From contig CAJFUK010000025.1 in NCBI GenBank assembly GCA_904420125.1, forward strand, positions 1 to 36,122: a stretch of 36,122 nt of DNA, given 5' to 3'. The translations under genes were made by a program, and so were the position numbers. This document shows positions 16,181-24,155 of the stretch, piece after piece. Numbering within the stretch: position 1 is the first letter of the stretch; every line of letters starts with the position of its first letter. The DNA comes from Candidatus Falkowella caecavicola. GTDB taxonomy: Bacteria > Bacillota > Clostridia > Oscillospirales > Ruminococcaceae. The notes beneath the pieces were generated by a model, which worked only from the letters and a program-made list of their open reading frames with translations, had not been told where the DNA came from and did no database searches.

Positions 16181-17710
16181 TTAGTCCGTCAGCGGAACCA
16201 GAAGCATAGCGCGCTCCGGCAGAATTTCGCTGTCCAAACTGTTTTCTTCCAAAATAGCGGAAACAGCTGTGCCGTACCGTTTGGCAATTTCCCAAACCGC
16301 TTCGCCCTTATCCGCAAAATAAATGGTAATGGCGGCATGCGCCCGCTCTTTTGGACGCTGCGTATCCAACGTAAGGTCGGTTACTGCGTTCAGCCGCAGA
16401 GTGCTGCGGATAGAGCCTGACAGTTTGATTTCAGCCTTAATATCCACTCGCCCGCCGGAAAGGGTATACTGGCTGGAAAGAACTGCTGCACAGACATCTG
16501 CGATCATATTGCCGGCATCCTCTTCCTGGTATTCTGTACGGATTTCAAACGGAAAAGTCCGTTCGACCACCTGCGGCATCCCTTCGTTATTGCGGATCAG
16601 AATAAAAGCGGAAATATCTCCGCAGAGCATAAGGTATCCATCAGTAAAACGTGGATTCACTGAAACGGCATCGCAAAGAATATCGTAGATTTCTTCTGCT
16701 TCTCCTTCGGACAGGGCAATCGAACTTTGAACCAGTCCCGTCTGATTGATGCAGGCAATCAGGTGTTCTGCTTTCATCGTTTTCATCACGGACTCGGTTT
16801 CAAAACTGGTGGAATAGGCGTCGTCGGCCAGTTGGACCGTTTCATTTCGAAATGCTTCACATTCTGCACAAACCGTCATTTCCATGTTCAGAATACTGCC
16901 TGTATCGGTTTGCATAGGCTCGAGTTCAGCTGCAATTACATCGGTACGGATGACACAGGTGTCTTCCTCGTCCACCCCCGGCATGTCAATAATCTGGCTG
17001 ACCGGTACCGAATGCTCCATCTGATGGGGAACGCCGTCTGCGTCGGCATACAGGGTATGCAGAATCAGTTCACCTTTTAGCACGACTTTATTGGCAATGA
17101 TTTTAAAGTCCCCGATGGAAACGGCAGACCGCGCAGAAAGAATTGTTTCCGGCGCGGGCTTATCTGCAGCAACGGCCAGTTCTTCCCGCAAGGTAAACTG
17201 TTTAGAGGCGGTTTTGCGTTTCCCGCAGACCGAGAAACTGCGCTTTCTTAACTGGACGCCGTTTCCTTCTGCGTCCGATATCACGTCCTCGTCCCGCTGC
17301 TCTAACACCTGGACATCATAGCTGACTGCGCCCCGAAGATCCAGTCTGCGCGGATTGACAACACGGCAGTTCACAAATCCCGGTTTGGACCGGACGGAAA
17401 GGATCGGATTTTCACAGGATACTTTCAGCTCTGTTGTTTTGGAAAAGGGGAGTTTCTGTGTCAGCATATGCAGCGTGTTGTCCCCCTCGCTCAGATACAG
17501 GAGATGAGCCAGCGCCACGCCCTCAAGGATCAGCTTATTCCCATTGACGCGCTGGGCATGGAGTTTCGGCGTCATTTTGCATTTCAGCACCTTGAAAATC
17601 CCAGGATAATAGTCTGGAAGCATGTAGTCAAGCTCTACGGACTGTTCCAGCACGCCGTCATATACGGTTTCATTTATACAAATGGGATGATGCGTCAGAT
17701 TGAGTTCCAT
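16181..17710 (-). CDS. sipL: SipL-like DUF3794 (SPOCS) and LysM protein, SpoIVA partner
   Basis: A 509-aa protein with no signal peptide. The N-terminal two thirds hold repeated beta-rich SPOCS/DUF3794-type segments (VELDYMLPDYYPGIFKVLKCK near residue 26, and similar blocks later), and the last 50 residues form a LysM domain (GEAVWEIAKRYGTAVSAILEENSL). This order and size match SipL, which in Clostridioides difficile binds SpoIVA through its LysM domain and is needed for coat localisation. Other clostridial SPOCS-LysM proteins exist, but the position 36 nt upstream of spoIVA favours SipL. AAGGAG is 8 nt before the start ATG (17708-17710, complement). Confidence 0.85.
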   Translation of the reverse strand: MELNLTHHPICINETVYDGVLEQSVELDYMLPDYYPGIFKVLKCKMTPKLHAQRVNGNKLILEGVALAHLLYLSEGDNTLHMLTQKLPFSKTTELKVSCENPILSVRSKPGFVNCRVVNPRRLDLRGAVSYDVQVLEQRDEDVISDAEGNGVQLRKRSFSVCGKRKTASKQFTLREELAVAADKPAPETILSARSAVSIGDFKIIANKVVLKGELILHTLYADADGVPHQMEHSVPVSQIIDMPGVDEEDTCVIRTDVIAAELEPMQTDTGSILNMEMTVCAECEAFRNETVQLADDAYSTSFETESVMKTMKAEHLIACINQTGLVQSSIALSEGEAEEIYDILCDAVSVNPRFTDGYLMLCGDISAFILIRNNEGMPQVVERTFPFEIRTEYQEEDAGNMIADVCAAVLSSQYTLSGGRVDIKAEIKLSGSIRSTLRLNAVTDLTLDTQRPKERAHAAITIYFADKGEAVWEIAKRYGTAVSAILEENSLDSEILPERAMLLVPLTD

Positions 17711-17775
17711 AATATACGCTCCTTTTCTTTAATGTCCAAGACCCGCGCAGGAACCTTGATCCGCAAGCCTGGTTT

Positions 17776-17825
17776 ATTGTATCTATATTCAGGAGCTGTC
17801 CGCAATATGACAGCTCTGCGGACAG
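17776..17825 (-). promoter_or_regulatory. Inverted repeats and possible sporulation promoter upstream of sipL
   Basis: On the minus strand, GATACAAT (17783-17776) resembles a sigma-E/K -10 element, and GTCATATT (17811-17804) resembles a sigma-E -35, but the 20-nt gap is longer than the usual 14-15 nt. Two 8-bp inverted repeats share bases: GAGCTGTC/GACAGCTC (17793-17800 and 17809-17816) and CTGTCCGC/GCGGACAG (17796-17803 and 17818-17825), so only one can form at a time. Promoter identity is uncertain; the repeats are certain. Confidence 0.4.
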
Positions 17826-17896
17826 ACCGCGGCTTTTTAACGAAAAATAAAATCAGACAAAATATGACGGCATGCTGACAGAAAATCAGTTTTATC

Positions 17897-17925
17897 TTGC
17901 AAATTTTGCCGTTTCTCTGTATAAT
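17897..17925 (+). promoter_or_regulatory. Sigma-A promoter of the MATE gene
   Basis: TTGCAA (17897-17902) and a perfect TATAAT (17920-17925) are separated by 17 nt. The leader to the start codon is only about 17 nt. Confidence 0.8.
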
Positions 17926-17948
17926 AGACACCTGGGAGATGAAGAGTC

Positions 17949-19310
17949 ATGAACACCAAAGAAAAAACCAGGACAGGGGATTATTTATTTGACAATCATA
18001 CTTTATTTATATTAATTGCTCCTTTAATTGCAGAACAGCTTTTAGCAACTATTGTGGGCCTTGCGGATTCTATTATGGTGGCCAGTGTAGGCGAAGCGGC
18101 TGTATCCGGCGTTTCGCTTGTGGACAGCATCATGCTGCTGTTGATTAACATTTTTACAGCGTTGGCAACCGGTGGTGCTGTTGTAGCCGGACAGTATCTG
18201 GGCCGCCATGATCCGAAAAAGGCCTGTGAGGCTTCCAACCAGCTGGTATGGTTTGTGACGCTGATTTCAATTGTGATCATGGCATTGGTATATGCCGGAA
18301 AATATTTTATCCTGCATATTGTATTCGGACAGATTGAGCCCGATGTGATGGCGCATGCCGATACCTATCTGACAATTGTTGCCGCATCGATTCCATTTAT
18401 TGCGCTGTATAATGCCGGGGCGGCTATTTTCCGTTCCATGGGAAATTCCAAAATTTCCATGCAGGTTTCTATCATTATGAATATCATCAATATCGGTGGT
18501 AATGCACTTCTGATTTATGTATTTCATATGGGAACGGCTGGGGTGGCGATTCCGACTCTGGTCTCCAGAATCGTTGCGGCTGTGCTGATGGTCATTTTGC
18601 TTTGTAACCAGGAACTGGTGCTGCACATGGAGAAAACATTTCGGTATAAACCTGACTGGGCTCTGGTGCGGCGCATTTTATATATTGGCGTCCCCAATGG
18701 AATGGAAAACAGCATGTTCCAGCTGGGGAAAATTATTGTTTTAAGCCTGGTATCCACATTTGGAACTTATGCGATTGCGGCAAACGCTGTCAGCAATGTG
18801 GTGGCCTCTTTCCAGACGCTCCCGGGTGTGGCAATGTCCCTGGCTGTGACTACAGTGATCTCCCGCTGTATCGGCGCCGGGGAATATGAGCAGGTGGAGT
18901 ATTATACCCGCAAGCTTCATAAGATTACATATCTTTGTATGTGGGTGACAATCGCCATCATTCTTGCGGCGATGCCCCTGATCCTGTGGGCTTATCAGCT
19001 GTCTGATGTGACGGCGCAGACGGCTTCCCGGATTATGCTGCTGCATGGTCTCTGCGCTGCGGTGATCTGGCCGATCGCTTTTACTCTGCCGGGAACACTC
19101 CGTTCGGCAGGAGATGTGCGTTTCAGCATGATTGTGTCGGTTACGTCTATGTGGATCTGCCGGATTGTTTTCAGCTATTTGTTGGGACAGGGGCTGCAAA
19201 TGGGTGTGTTCGGCGTATGGGTGGCCATGATTTTGGACTGGTGCGTCCGTGCATGTTGCTTTATGATTCGTTATAAGAGGGGAAAATGGAAAACCAAACA
19301 GGTGATTTAG
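17949..19310 (+). CDS. MATE family multidrug/toxin efflux transporter
   Basis: An integral membrane antiporter of 453 aa with twelve hydrophobic segments arranged as two similar halves. Family features include LIAPLIAEQLLATIVGLADSIMVA at the N-terminus, the GEAAVSGVSLVDSI segment, and the second-half copy VPNGMENSMFQLGKIIVLSLV. MATE proteins export cationic drugs or metabolites using Na+ or H+ gradients; the substrate here is unknown. The start is ATG 17949 with GGGAG upstream in a very short leader. It stands alone, divergent from sipL, with no regulator gene beside it. Confidence 0.9.
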   Translation: MNTKEKTRTGDYLFDNHTLFILIAPLIAEQLLATIVGLADSIMVASVGEAAVSGVSLVDSIMLLLINIFTALATGGAVVAGQYLGRHDPKKACEASNQLVWFVTLISIVIMALVYAGKYFILHIVFGQIEPDVMAHADTYLTIVAASIPFIALYNAGAAIFRSMGNSKISMQVSIIMNIINIGGNALLIYVFHMGTAGVAIPTLVSRIVAAVLMVILLCNQELVLHMEKTFRYKPDWALVRRILYIGVPNGMENSMFQLGKIIVLSLVSTFGTYAIAANAVSNVVASFQTLPGVAMSLAVTTVISRCIGAGEYEQVEYYTRKLHKITYLCMWVTIAIILAAMPLILWAYQLSDVTAQTASRIMLLHGLCAAVIWPIAFTLPGTLRSAGDVRFSMIVSVTSMWICRIVFSYLLGQGLQMGVFGVWVAMILDWCVRACCFMIRYKRGKWKTKQVI

Positions 19311-19441
19311 CCGAAGTGATCGTCTGTTGATTCTTTGGAGCTATTGGTATTCTGCCCCGGCAGGGGATGCGGCCGCCCCTGAACTTTACGCGATGTCAAT
19401 TATATGACAGGCGGTATCTATTTAAATAGAGGATGTTGTGG

Positions 19442-19666
19442 ATGGACTGCCCAAACTGTGGAAAAGAAATGCAAAAAGGTTTCCTGCAGGCTGGAAATAT
19501 ACTGGCCTTCAATAAACAGCGGCACAAACTGTCTTTGAAACCCAGGGAGCCGGAAGATACCATGATTGTCCAAAAAGCATTTACGGCAACCGATTTCAGC
19601 GGATTTATTTGCAAAGAATGCGGACTGGTGATTTTTGATTATAAAAATCCGTTGACCCGCTGGTGA
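19442..19666 (+). CDS. Small zinc-ribbon protein (DUF6487-like)
   Basis: A 74-aa soluble protein with CPNCG near the N-terminus (residues 3-7) and CKECG near residue 59, consistent with a single zinc site made from two distant CxxC knuckles. The middle has FNKQRHKLSLKPREPED and the end is FDYKNPLTRW. This matches the small PF20097-type clostridial proteins, whose function is unknown. The start is ATG 19442: GAGG (19429-19432) is directly joined to ATG 19433, too close, and 9 nt from 19442. An inverted repeat TGTCA-N5-TGACA (19394-19408) stands about 35 nt upstream. Confidence 0.7.
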   Translation: MDCPNCGKEMQKGFLQAGNILAFNKQRHKLSLKPREPEDTMIVQKAFTATDFSGFICKECGLVIFDYKNPLTRW

Positions 19667-19755
19667 TCGGATTTCCTTTGGGACATGTGAGTGGAGAATG
19701 GGTGGGACGGGTATTTTGCAATACAAAAGGTAAACGGAAGGAACGGCCGGTTTAC

Positions 19756-19784
19756 TTGACAGTGGCTTTATTTTCATTTAAAAT
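19756..19784 (+). promoter_or_regulatory. Sigma-A promoter of the aconitase gene
   Basis: A perfect TTGACA (19756-19761) and TAAAAT (19779-19784) with 17-nt spacing, about 65 nt before the start codon. Confidence 0.8.
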
Positions 19785-19850
19785 AAAGAGGAAAAGGGCG
19801 GGCCGTCATAGATGACCCAATCTGAAAATCTTGGAAAGGGAATGAGGACG

Positions 19851-21785
19851 ATGGGATACACTTTAGCGGAAAAGATTATCAAAGAACACATTGTTTCCGG
19901 TGAAATGGTCAAAGGACAACCGATTGCGATCAGAATTGACCAGACGCTGACACAGGATGCAACCGGTACCATGGCATATTTGCAGATGGAGGCGCTGGGC
20001 GTGGACCAGGTGAAGACCGAGCGCAGCGTTGCTTATATTGATCACAATACCTTGCAGTCCGGATTTATGAATGCGGATGACCATAAGTATATTGGGACAG
20101 TGGCCAAGAAACACGGCATCTATTTTTCACGGCCTGGAAACGGCGTTTGCCATCAGGTGCATCTCGAACGGTTCGGAAAACCCGGTAAGACGTTGATCGG
20201 CTCGGACAGCCATACGCCTACCGGCGGCGGTATCGGCATGTTTGCCTGCGGTGCGGGTGGATTTGATGTGGCCGTTGCCATGGCGGGCGGCGCATACAAT
20301 ATCATGATGCCTAAGACAGTAAAAATCAATCTGACGGGAAAACTCCGCGACTGGGTTTCTGCCAAAGACGTGATTCTGAAAGTGTTGCAGATGCTCACGG
20401 TGAAGGGCGGCGTTGGGAAAGTAATCGAGTATGCGGGAGAAGGAGTGAAGACCCTGTCGGTTCCGGAGCGGGCTACCATTACTAATATGGGCGCAGAATT
20501 GGGCACGACCACTTCTATTTTCCCTTCTGACGAAATCACCCGCGCTTTTCTGGAAGCACAGGGACGCGGCGAAGACTGGATTGCACTGGCGCCGGATGCA
20601 GATGCGGTTTATGACGAAGAATATGACATCAATCTGAGCGAACTGGTGCCGATGGTCGCCTGTCCGCACAGCCCGGACAACGTAAAAACAGTTCGGGAAG
20701 CAGGAAATATTGAGATTGATCAGGTATGTATCGGTTCCTGCACCAATTCTTCTTACCTTGATATGATGAAGGTGGCGCATATCCTGAAGGGAAAATCTGT
20801 GCATCCCAACGTGAGCCTTGCGATTGCGCCCGGTTCCAAGCAGGTGTTGACCATGCTGGCAGAAAACGGCGCGCTGGCAGATATGATCGCAGCCGGCGCA
20901 CGCATTCTGGAGAGCGCGTGTGGTCCCTGTATCGGTATGGGACAGTCTCCCAAATCGGCCGGGGTTTCCCTGCGTACTTTTAACCGGAACTTCCTGGGCC
21001 GCAGCGGTACAGCGGACGGACAGGTTTATCTGCTGAGTCCGGAAACCGCAGCTTATTCTGCAATAACCGGTGTGCTTTCCGATCCGACCGAGATGGGTAC
21101 AATGCCCCAGATTGCGATGCCGTCTCATTTTATCATCAACGATAATATGATTGAGCCGCCGGCTTCTCCGGAAGAAGCTGCTCAGGTAGAGGTGGTCAAG
21201 GGCCCGAATATCAAGCCTTTCCCGGTTGCCGAGCCGTTGCAGGAAAGCATAGAGGCAGATGTGCTGCTGAAGGTCGAGGACAATATCACGACCGACCATA
21301 TTATGCCGGCCGGTTCCAAAATCCTTCCATACCGGTCCAATATCCCGTATCTTTCCCAGTACTGCTTTGAGGTGTGCGATCCGGAATTCCCGGCACGCGC
21401 TAAGGCGGCAGGAAAGGGCTTTATTGTCGGTGGCGCCAATTACGGACAGGGATCCTCCCGCGAACATGCGGCACTGGTACCCCTTTATCTCGGAATCCAG
21501 GCGGTTATCACCAAAAGCTTCGCCAGAATTCATCAGGCAAATCTGATTAATACCGGCATTTTGCCGCTGACCTTCCAGAACCCGGACGATTATGATGCGA
21601 TTTCGCAGGGAGATACCCTGGTACTGGCAGATATCCGCAGTGCGGTGGAAAACGGTACGCCGATCATCCTGTACAACAAGACGACCGGTCGGAAAATTCC
21701 TTTAGCATGTGATTTGGGCGGGCAGAATCGTGACATTATCCTGGCGGGCGGCCGGCTGAACTATCTCAAACAAAAAATGCAGTAA
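19851..21785 (+). CDS. Aconitate hydratase (Aquifex-type, single-chain)
   Basis: Converts citrate to isocitrate through cis-aconitate with a [4Fe-4S] cluster. Cluster ligands are visible as C297 (IGSCTNSS), C357 and C360 (ACGPCIGMG). Substrate-site segments SDSHTPTGGG (118-127) and GGANYGQGSSREHAA in the C-terminal swivel domain are intact. At 644 aa it is of the shorter type found in many anaerobes, not the 750-900 aa AcnA/AcnB. ATG 19851 gives the common start MGYTLAEKII; ATG 19842 and ATG 19812 are in frame alternatives. It has its own promoter and terminator, and no citrate synthase or isocitrate dehydrogenase gene is nearby. Such lone enzymes often feed glutamate synthesis. Confidence 0.93.
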   Translation: MGYTLAEKIIKEHIVSGEMVKGQPIAIRIDQTLTQDATGTMAYLQMEALGVDQVKTERSVAYIDHNTLQSGFMNADDHKYIGTVAKKHGIYFSRPGNGVCHQVHLERFGKPGKTLIGSDSHTPTGGGIGMFACGAGGFDVAVAMAGGAYNIMMPKTVKINLTGKLRDWVSAKDVILKVLQMLTVKGGVGKVIEYAGEGVKTLSVPERATITNMGAELGTTTSIFPSDEITRAFLEAQGRGEDWIALAPDADAVYDEEYDINLSELVPMVACPHSPDNVKTVREAGNIEIDQVCIGSCTNSSYLDMMKVAHILKGKSVHPNVSLAIAPGSKQVLTMLAENGALADMIAAGARILESACGPCIGMGQSPKSAGVSLRTFNRNFLGRSGTADGQVYLLSPETAAYSAITGVLSDPTEMGTMPQIAMPSHFIINDNMIEPPASPEEAAQVEVVKGPNIKPFPVAEPLQESIEADVLLKVEDNITTDHIMPAGSKILPYRSNIPYLSQYCFEVCDPEFPARAKAAGKGFIVGGANYGQGSSREHAALVPLYLGIQAVITKSFARIHQANLINTGILPLTFQNPDDYDAISQGDTLVLADIRSAVENGTPIILYNKTTGRKIPLACDLGGQNRDIILAGGRLNYLKQKMQ

Positions 21786-21790
21786 CAATC

Positions 21791-21826
21791 AAAGCTCCAT
21801 TCTAAAAAGAGAATGGAGCTTTTCTC
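21791..21826 (+). terminator. Intrinsic terminator after aconitase
   Basis: AAGCTCCATTCT (21792-21803) pairs perfectly with AGAATGGAGCTT (21810-21821), loop AAAAAG, followed by TTTCTC. It is 6 nt after the stop. Confidence 0.88.
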
Positions 21827-21960
21827 ATATTTCTGTTCCGGACCGCGGCGTTATCCTGATATCACAAAATGCCTCCTAAAGCAATGGTTGCGTCCAGGCA
21901 TGCCGGATCAAAATGAAAAATATTCATGGAATCACTGCAAATATTTTAGCGATTTATTCC

Positions 21961-21989
21961 TTGACAGCACTAAAATTTCCGAGTAAAAT
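21961..21989 (+). promoter_or_regulatory. Sigma-A promoter of the uptake-system lipoprotein gene
   Basis: A perfect TTGACA (21961-21966) and TAAAAT (21984-21989) with 17-nt spacing. Expected transcription start is near 21996, inside a 9-nt tandem repeat. Confidence 0.8.
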
Positions 21990-21990
21990 A

Positions 21991-22026
21991 GAGGGCATAG
22001 AGGGAATAGAGGGAATAGAGGGAATT
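21991..22026 (+). repeat. Four-copy 9-nt tandem repeat in the 5' leader
   Basis: Units at 21991, 22000, 22009 and 22018 read GAGGGCATA, GAGGGAATA, GAGGGAATA and GAGGGAATT. They begin 1 nt after the -10 box and end 45 nt before the start codon. Each unit contains GAGGG, a Shine-Dalgarno-like word. Confidence 0.9.
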
Positions 22027-22071
22027 TAAACCGTCTTCTGGCGGGGCTCTATGGGAAAGGATGTTTGTAAA

Positions 22072-23076
22072 ATGAGAAAATTTCTGGCTTTTCTGCTTTC
22101 TGCAGCAGTGTGCACGAGTCTGTTGACTGGATGTGCCGAGCAACAGGACACTGGTTCGAGCACAGATTCTTCTGCAGAAGAAGGTAAGGCGTTTAAAGTC
22201 GGTCTGGTACAGTTGATGGAGCACACGTCGCTTAATACGATCCGGGAGGCGGTTCTGGATGAATTTAAGCAATTAGGATATACGGATGAAACCCTGACGG
22301 TTGATTACCAGAATGGATTGGGAGAACAGACAAACCTGTTGAGTATCTGCCAAAAATTTGTCGGGGATGATGTGGATCTGATTATTGCGATTGCCACCCC
22401 CGCTGCCCAGACTGCCATTTCTGTAACAGAAGGAACGGATATTCCGGTTGTATTCAGTGCGGTGACAAATCCGGCAGACGTGGGGATTCAGAACCCGGAG
22501 GCTCCGGAAGGGCACGCTACAGGTACATCGGATTTAATCCCGGTGGACAGCACGCTGGAACTGGCAAGGCAGATCGATCCGGAACTGGAAACCATCGGCC
22601 TTCTTTATAACGCCGGAGAGGCAAACTCCATCTCGGTTATTGAAGAGGCGAAAGCTTTCTGTGATGCGAACAATTTGAAATATGAAGAAAAAGCGCTGAC
22701 CAATATCAGCGAACTGCAGCAGGCGGCGCAGGCGCTGGTCGGCAACGTAGATGCGGTCTTCACCCCGATTGACAACTCTATCGCTTCTGCCATGGCTGTG
22801 CTGTCCCAGGTGTGCATCGATGCCAAAATCCCTTGTTACGTCGGCGCAGATTCCATGGTCAAAGACGGTGGCCTGGCGGCAGTTGGAATTGAATATACCG
22901 AATTAGGACGGAATACGGCCAGAATGGCAGATCAGCTTTTAAAGGGAGCAGAAGTGTCTGAAGTACCGGTTCAGTATTTCGAAGATTTTTCCAAATTCAT
23001 CAATACAACTGTGGCAGAAAAAATTGAATTGGAAATTCCCGCTGAAATTTTAGAAAATGCCGTGACTTTTGAATAG
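22072..23076 (+). CDS. ABC transporter substrate-binding lipoprotein (PF04392, TrpX-like)
   Basis: A 334-aa extracellular binding protein. The signal peptide MRKFLAFLLSAAVCTSLLTGC ends in a perfect lipobox with Cys21. The mature domain shows KVGLVQLMEHTSLNTIREAV, IIAIATPAAQTAI, PVVFSAVTNPADVG and VPCYVGADSMV-like segments, typical of the ABC_sub_bind family (TrpX and relatives, which take up amino acids or related small molecules). The ligand is not certain, and no tryptophan T-box precedes it. The start is ATG 22072 with GAAAGGATG 8 nt upstream; ATG 22051 is in frame but has no SD. A permease and an ATPase follow, completing the importer. Confidence 0.88.
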   Translation: MRKFLAFLLSAAVCTSLLTGCAEQQDTGSSTDSSAEEGKAFKVGLVQLMEHTSLNTIREAVLDEFKQLGYTDETLTVDYQNGLGEQTNLLSICQKFVGDDVDLIIAIATPAAQTAISVTEGTDIPVVFSAVTNPADVGIQNPEAPEGHATGTSDLIPVDSTLELARQIDPELETIGLLYNAGEANSISVIEEAKAFCDANNLKYEEKALTNISELQQAAQALVGNVDAVFTPIDNSIASAMAVLSQVCIDAKIPCYVGADSMVKDGGLAAVGIEYTELGRNTARMADQLLKGAEVSEVPVQYFEDFSKFINTTVAEKIELEIPAEILENAVTFE

Positions 23077-23110
23077 AAATCCATTATAATAGAATCTAAT
23101 CGGACAGCAG

Positions 23111-23180
23111 AGACGCTGCCGGGACAGAAGAACCGCCGAAATCCGGATGCGGAGACGCGGCTCTTTCGCCGGCAGCGTTT
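23111..23180 (+). promoter_or_regulatory. Intercistronic stem-loop between binding protein and permease
   Basis: ACGCTGCCGG (23113-23122) pairs with CCGGCAGCGT (23169-23178), extendable to 12 bp. It encloses 46 nt that can form smaller GC-rich hairpins. TTTATCTTTCTT follows, so it may act as a leaky terminator, or protect the upstream message, giving more lipoprotein than permease. Confidence 0.6.
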
Positions 23181-23216
23181 ATCTTTCTTAAAATTTTTAT
23201 ATAAAGAGGCGGACTT

Positions 23217-24155
23217 ATGAATTTATTGGCGTTTCAGGGTGCAATTGAGCAGGGGCTGATGTATGGCCTGGTTGCACTGGGGCTTTTTGTGTCTTACCGG
23301 ATTTTGAATGTCGCGGACCTGACAGTGGACGGCAGCTTTACATTGGGTGCAGCTGTATCTGTCATGATGGCGTTTAACGGGCATCCCTGGCTTGGCATTC
23401 TGCTGGCTGTGCTGGCAGGTATGTGCGCGGGGATTGTGACCGGCCTACTCCAGACAAAACTCAGGGTTCAACCAATTTTGGCTGGTATTCTTACCATGAC
23501 AGCCCTGTATTCGATTAATATCTGGGTGATGGACGGAAAGCCGAATGTGAATCTGATCGGCAAAGATACCATTTACACACCGTTTAAAACATTTTTTGAT
23601 GCGATGGGGTGGAGAAGTCCGGCCGGCAAGGGCTGGGAAGATCTGGTCGTATCCTTCCTTTTTACATCGCTGGCCGTTGTATTGGTTGTTCTATTTTTAA
23701 AGACACAGATTGGTTTTGCAGTGCGGGCCACTGGTGACAATGAGAACATGGTGCGTTCTTCTTCCATTAACTCGGATGTGACCAAATTAATCGGGCTTGC
23801 CATCGCAAACGGTTCGGTAGGGCTTGCAGGTGCAGTGCTGGCGCAGTCCCAGCGTTTTGCAGACGCAAGTATGGGAATCGGTATGGTGGTCATCGGGCTG
23901 GCCTCTCTGATTATCGGTGAAGTGATTTTGGGGCACGGCGGCGTTCTGCGGGGGGCGCTGGCCATGATTGTCGGTTCGATTCTTTATCGGATTATTATCG
24001 CTTTCGTGCTGGCCCGCAATGTGGCGGCTTCCGATCTCAAACTTTTGTCTGCCGTTATTGTAGCGGTGGCCATTTCTTACCCTGTGCTGAAAGAAAAAAT
24101 TATGCTCATGCGGCAAAAAAGAAAACTGACGAAAGGCGGGGATGACCGTGCTTGA
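23217..24155 (+). CDS. ABC transporter permease (BPD_transp_2 family, TrpY-like)
   Basis: A 312-aa membrane protein with about eight to nine hydrophobic segments. It opens with AIEQGLMYGLVALGLFVSYRILNVADLTVDGSF, the standard start of the branched-chain/TrpY-type permeases. The inner part includes VRATGDNENMVRSSSINSDVTKLIGLAIANG, the cytoplasmic coupling loop. The start is ATG 23217 with AGAGG upstream. Its last 14 nt overlap the start of the ATPase gene. It forms the channel for the substrate delivered by the lipoprotein at 22072. Confidence 0.88.
   Translation: MNLLAFQGAIEQGLMYGLVALGLFVSYRILNVADLTVDGSFTLGAAVSVMMAFNGHPWLGILLAVLAGMCAGIVTGLLQTKLRVQPILAGILTMTALYSINIWVMDGKPNVNLIGKDTIYTPFKTFFDAMGWRSPAGKGWEDLVVSFLFTSLAVVLVVLFLKTQIGFAVRATGDNENMVRSSSINSDVTKLIGLAIANGSVGLAGAVLAQSQRFADASMGIGMVVIGLASLIIGEVILGHGGVLRGALAMIVGSILYRIIIAFVLARNVAASDLKLLSAVIVAVAISYPVLKEKIMLMRQKRKLTKGGDDRA

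Noticed and set aside
20127-21533. 468-codon open frame antisense to aconitase
   Set aside because: It lies wholly inside the conserved aconitase gene, is rich in Arg/His/Cys as expected for an antisense shadow, and has no recognisable family.
22027-22071. Leader peptide MFVK before the uptake lipoprotein
   Set aside because: The frame is only four codons and arises naturally from the SD word AAAGGATG; there is no sign of attenuation.
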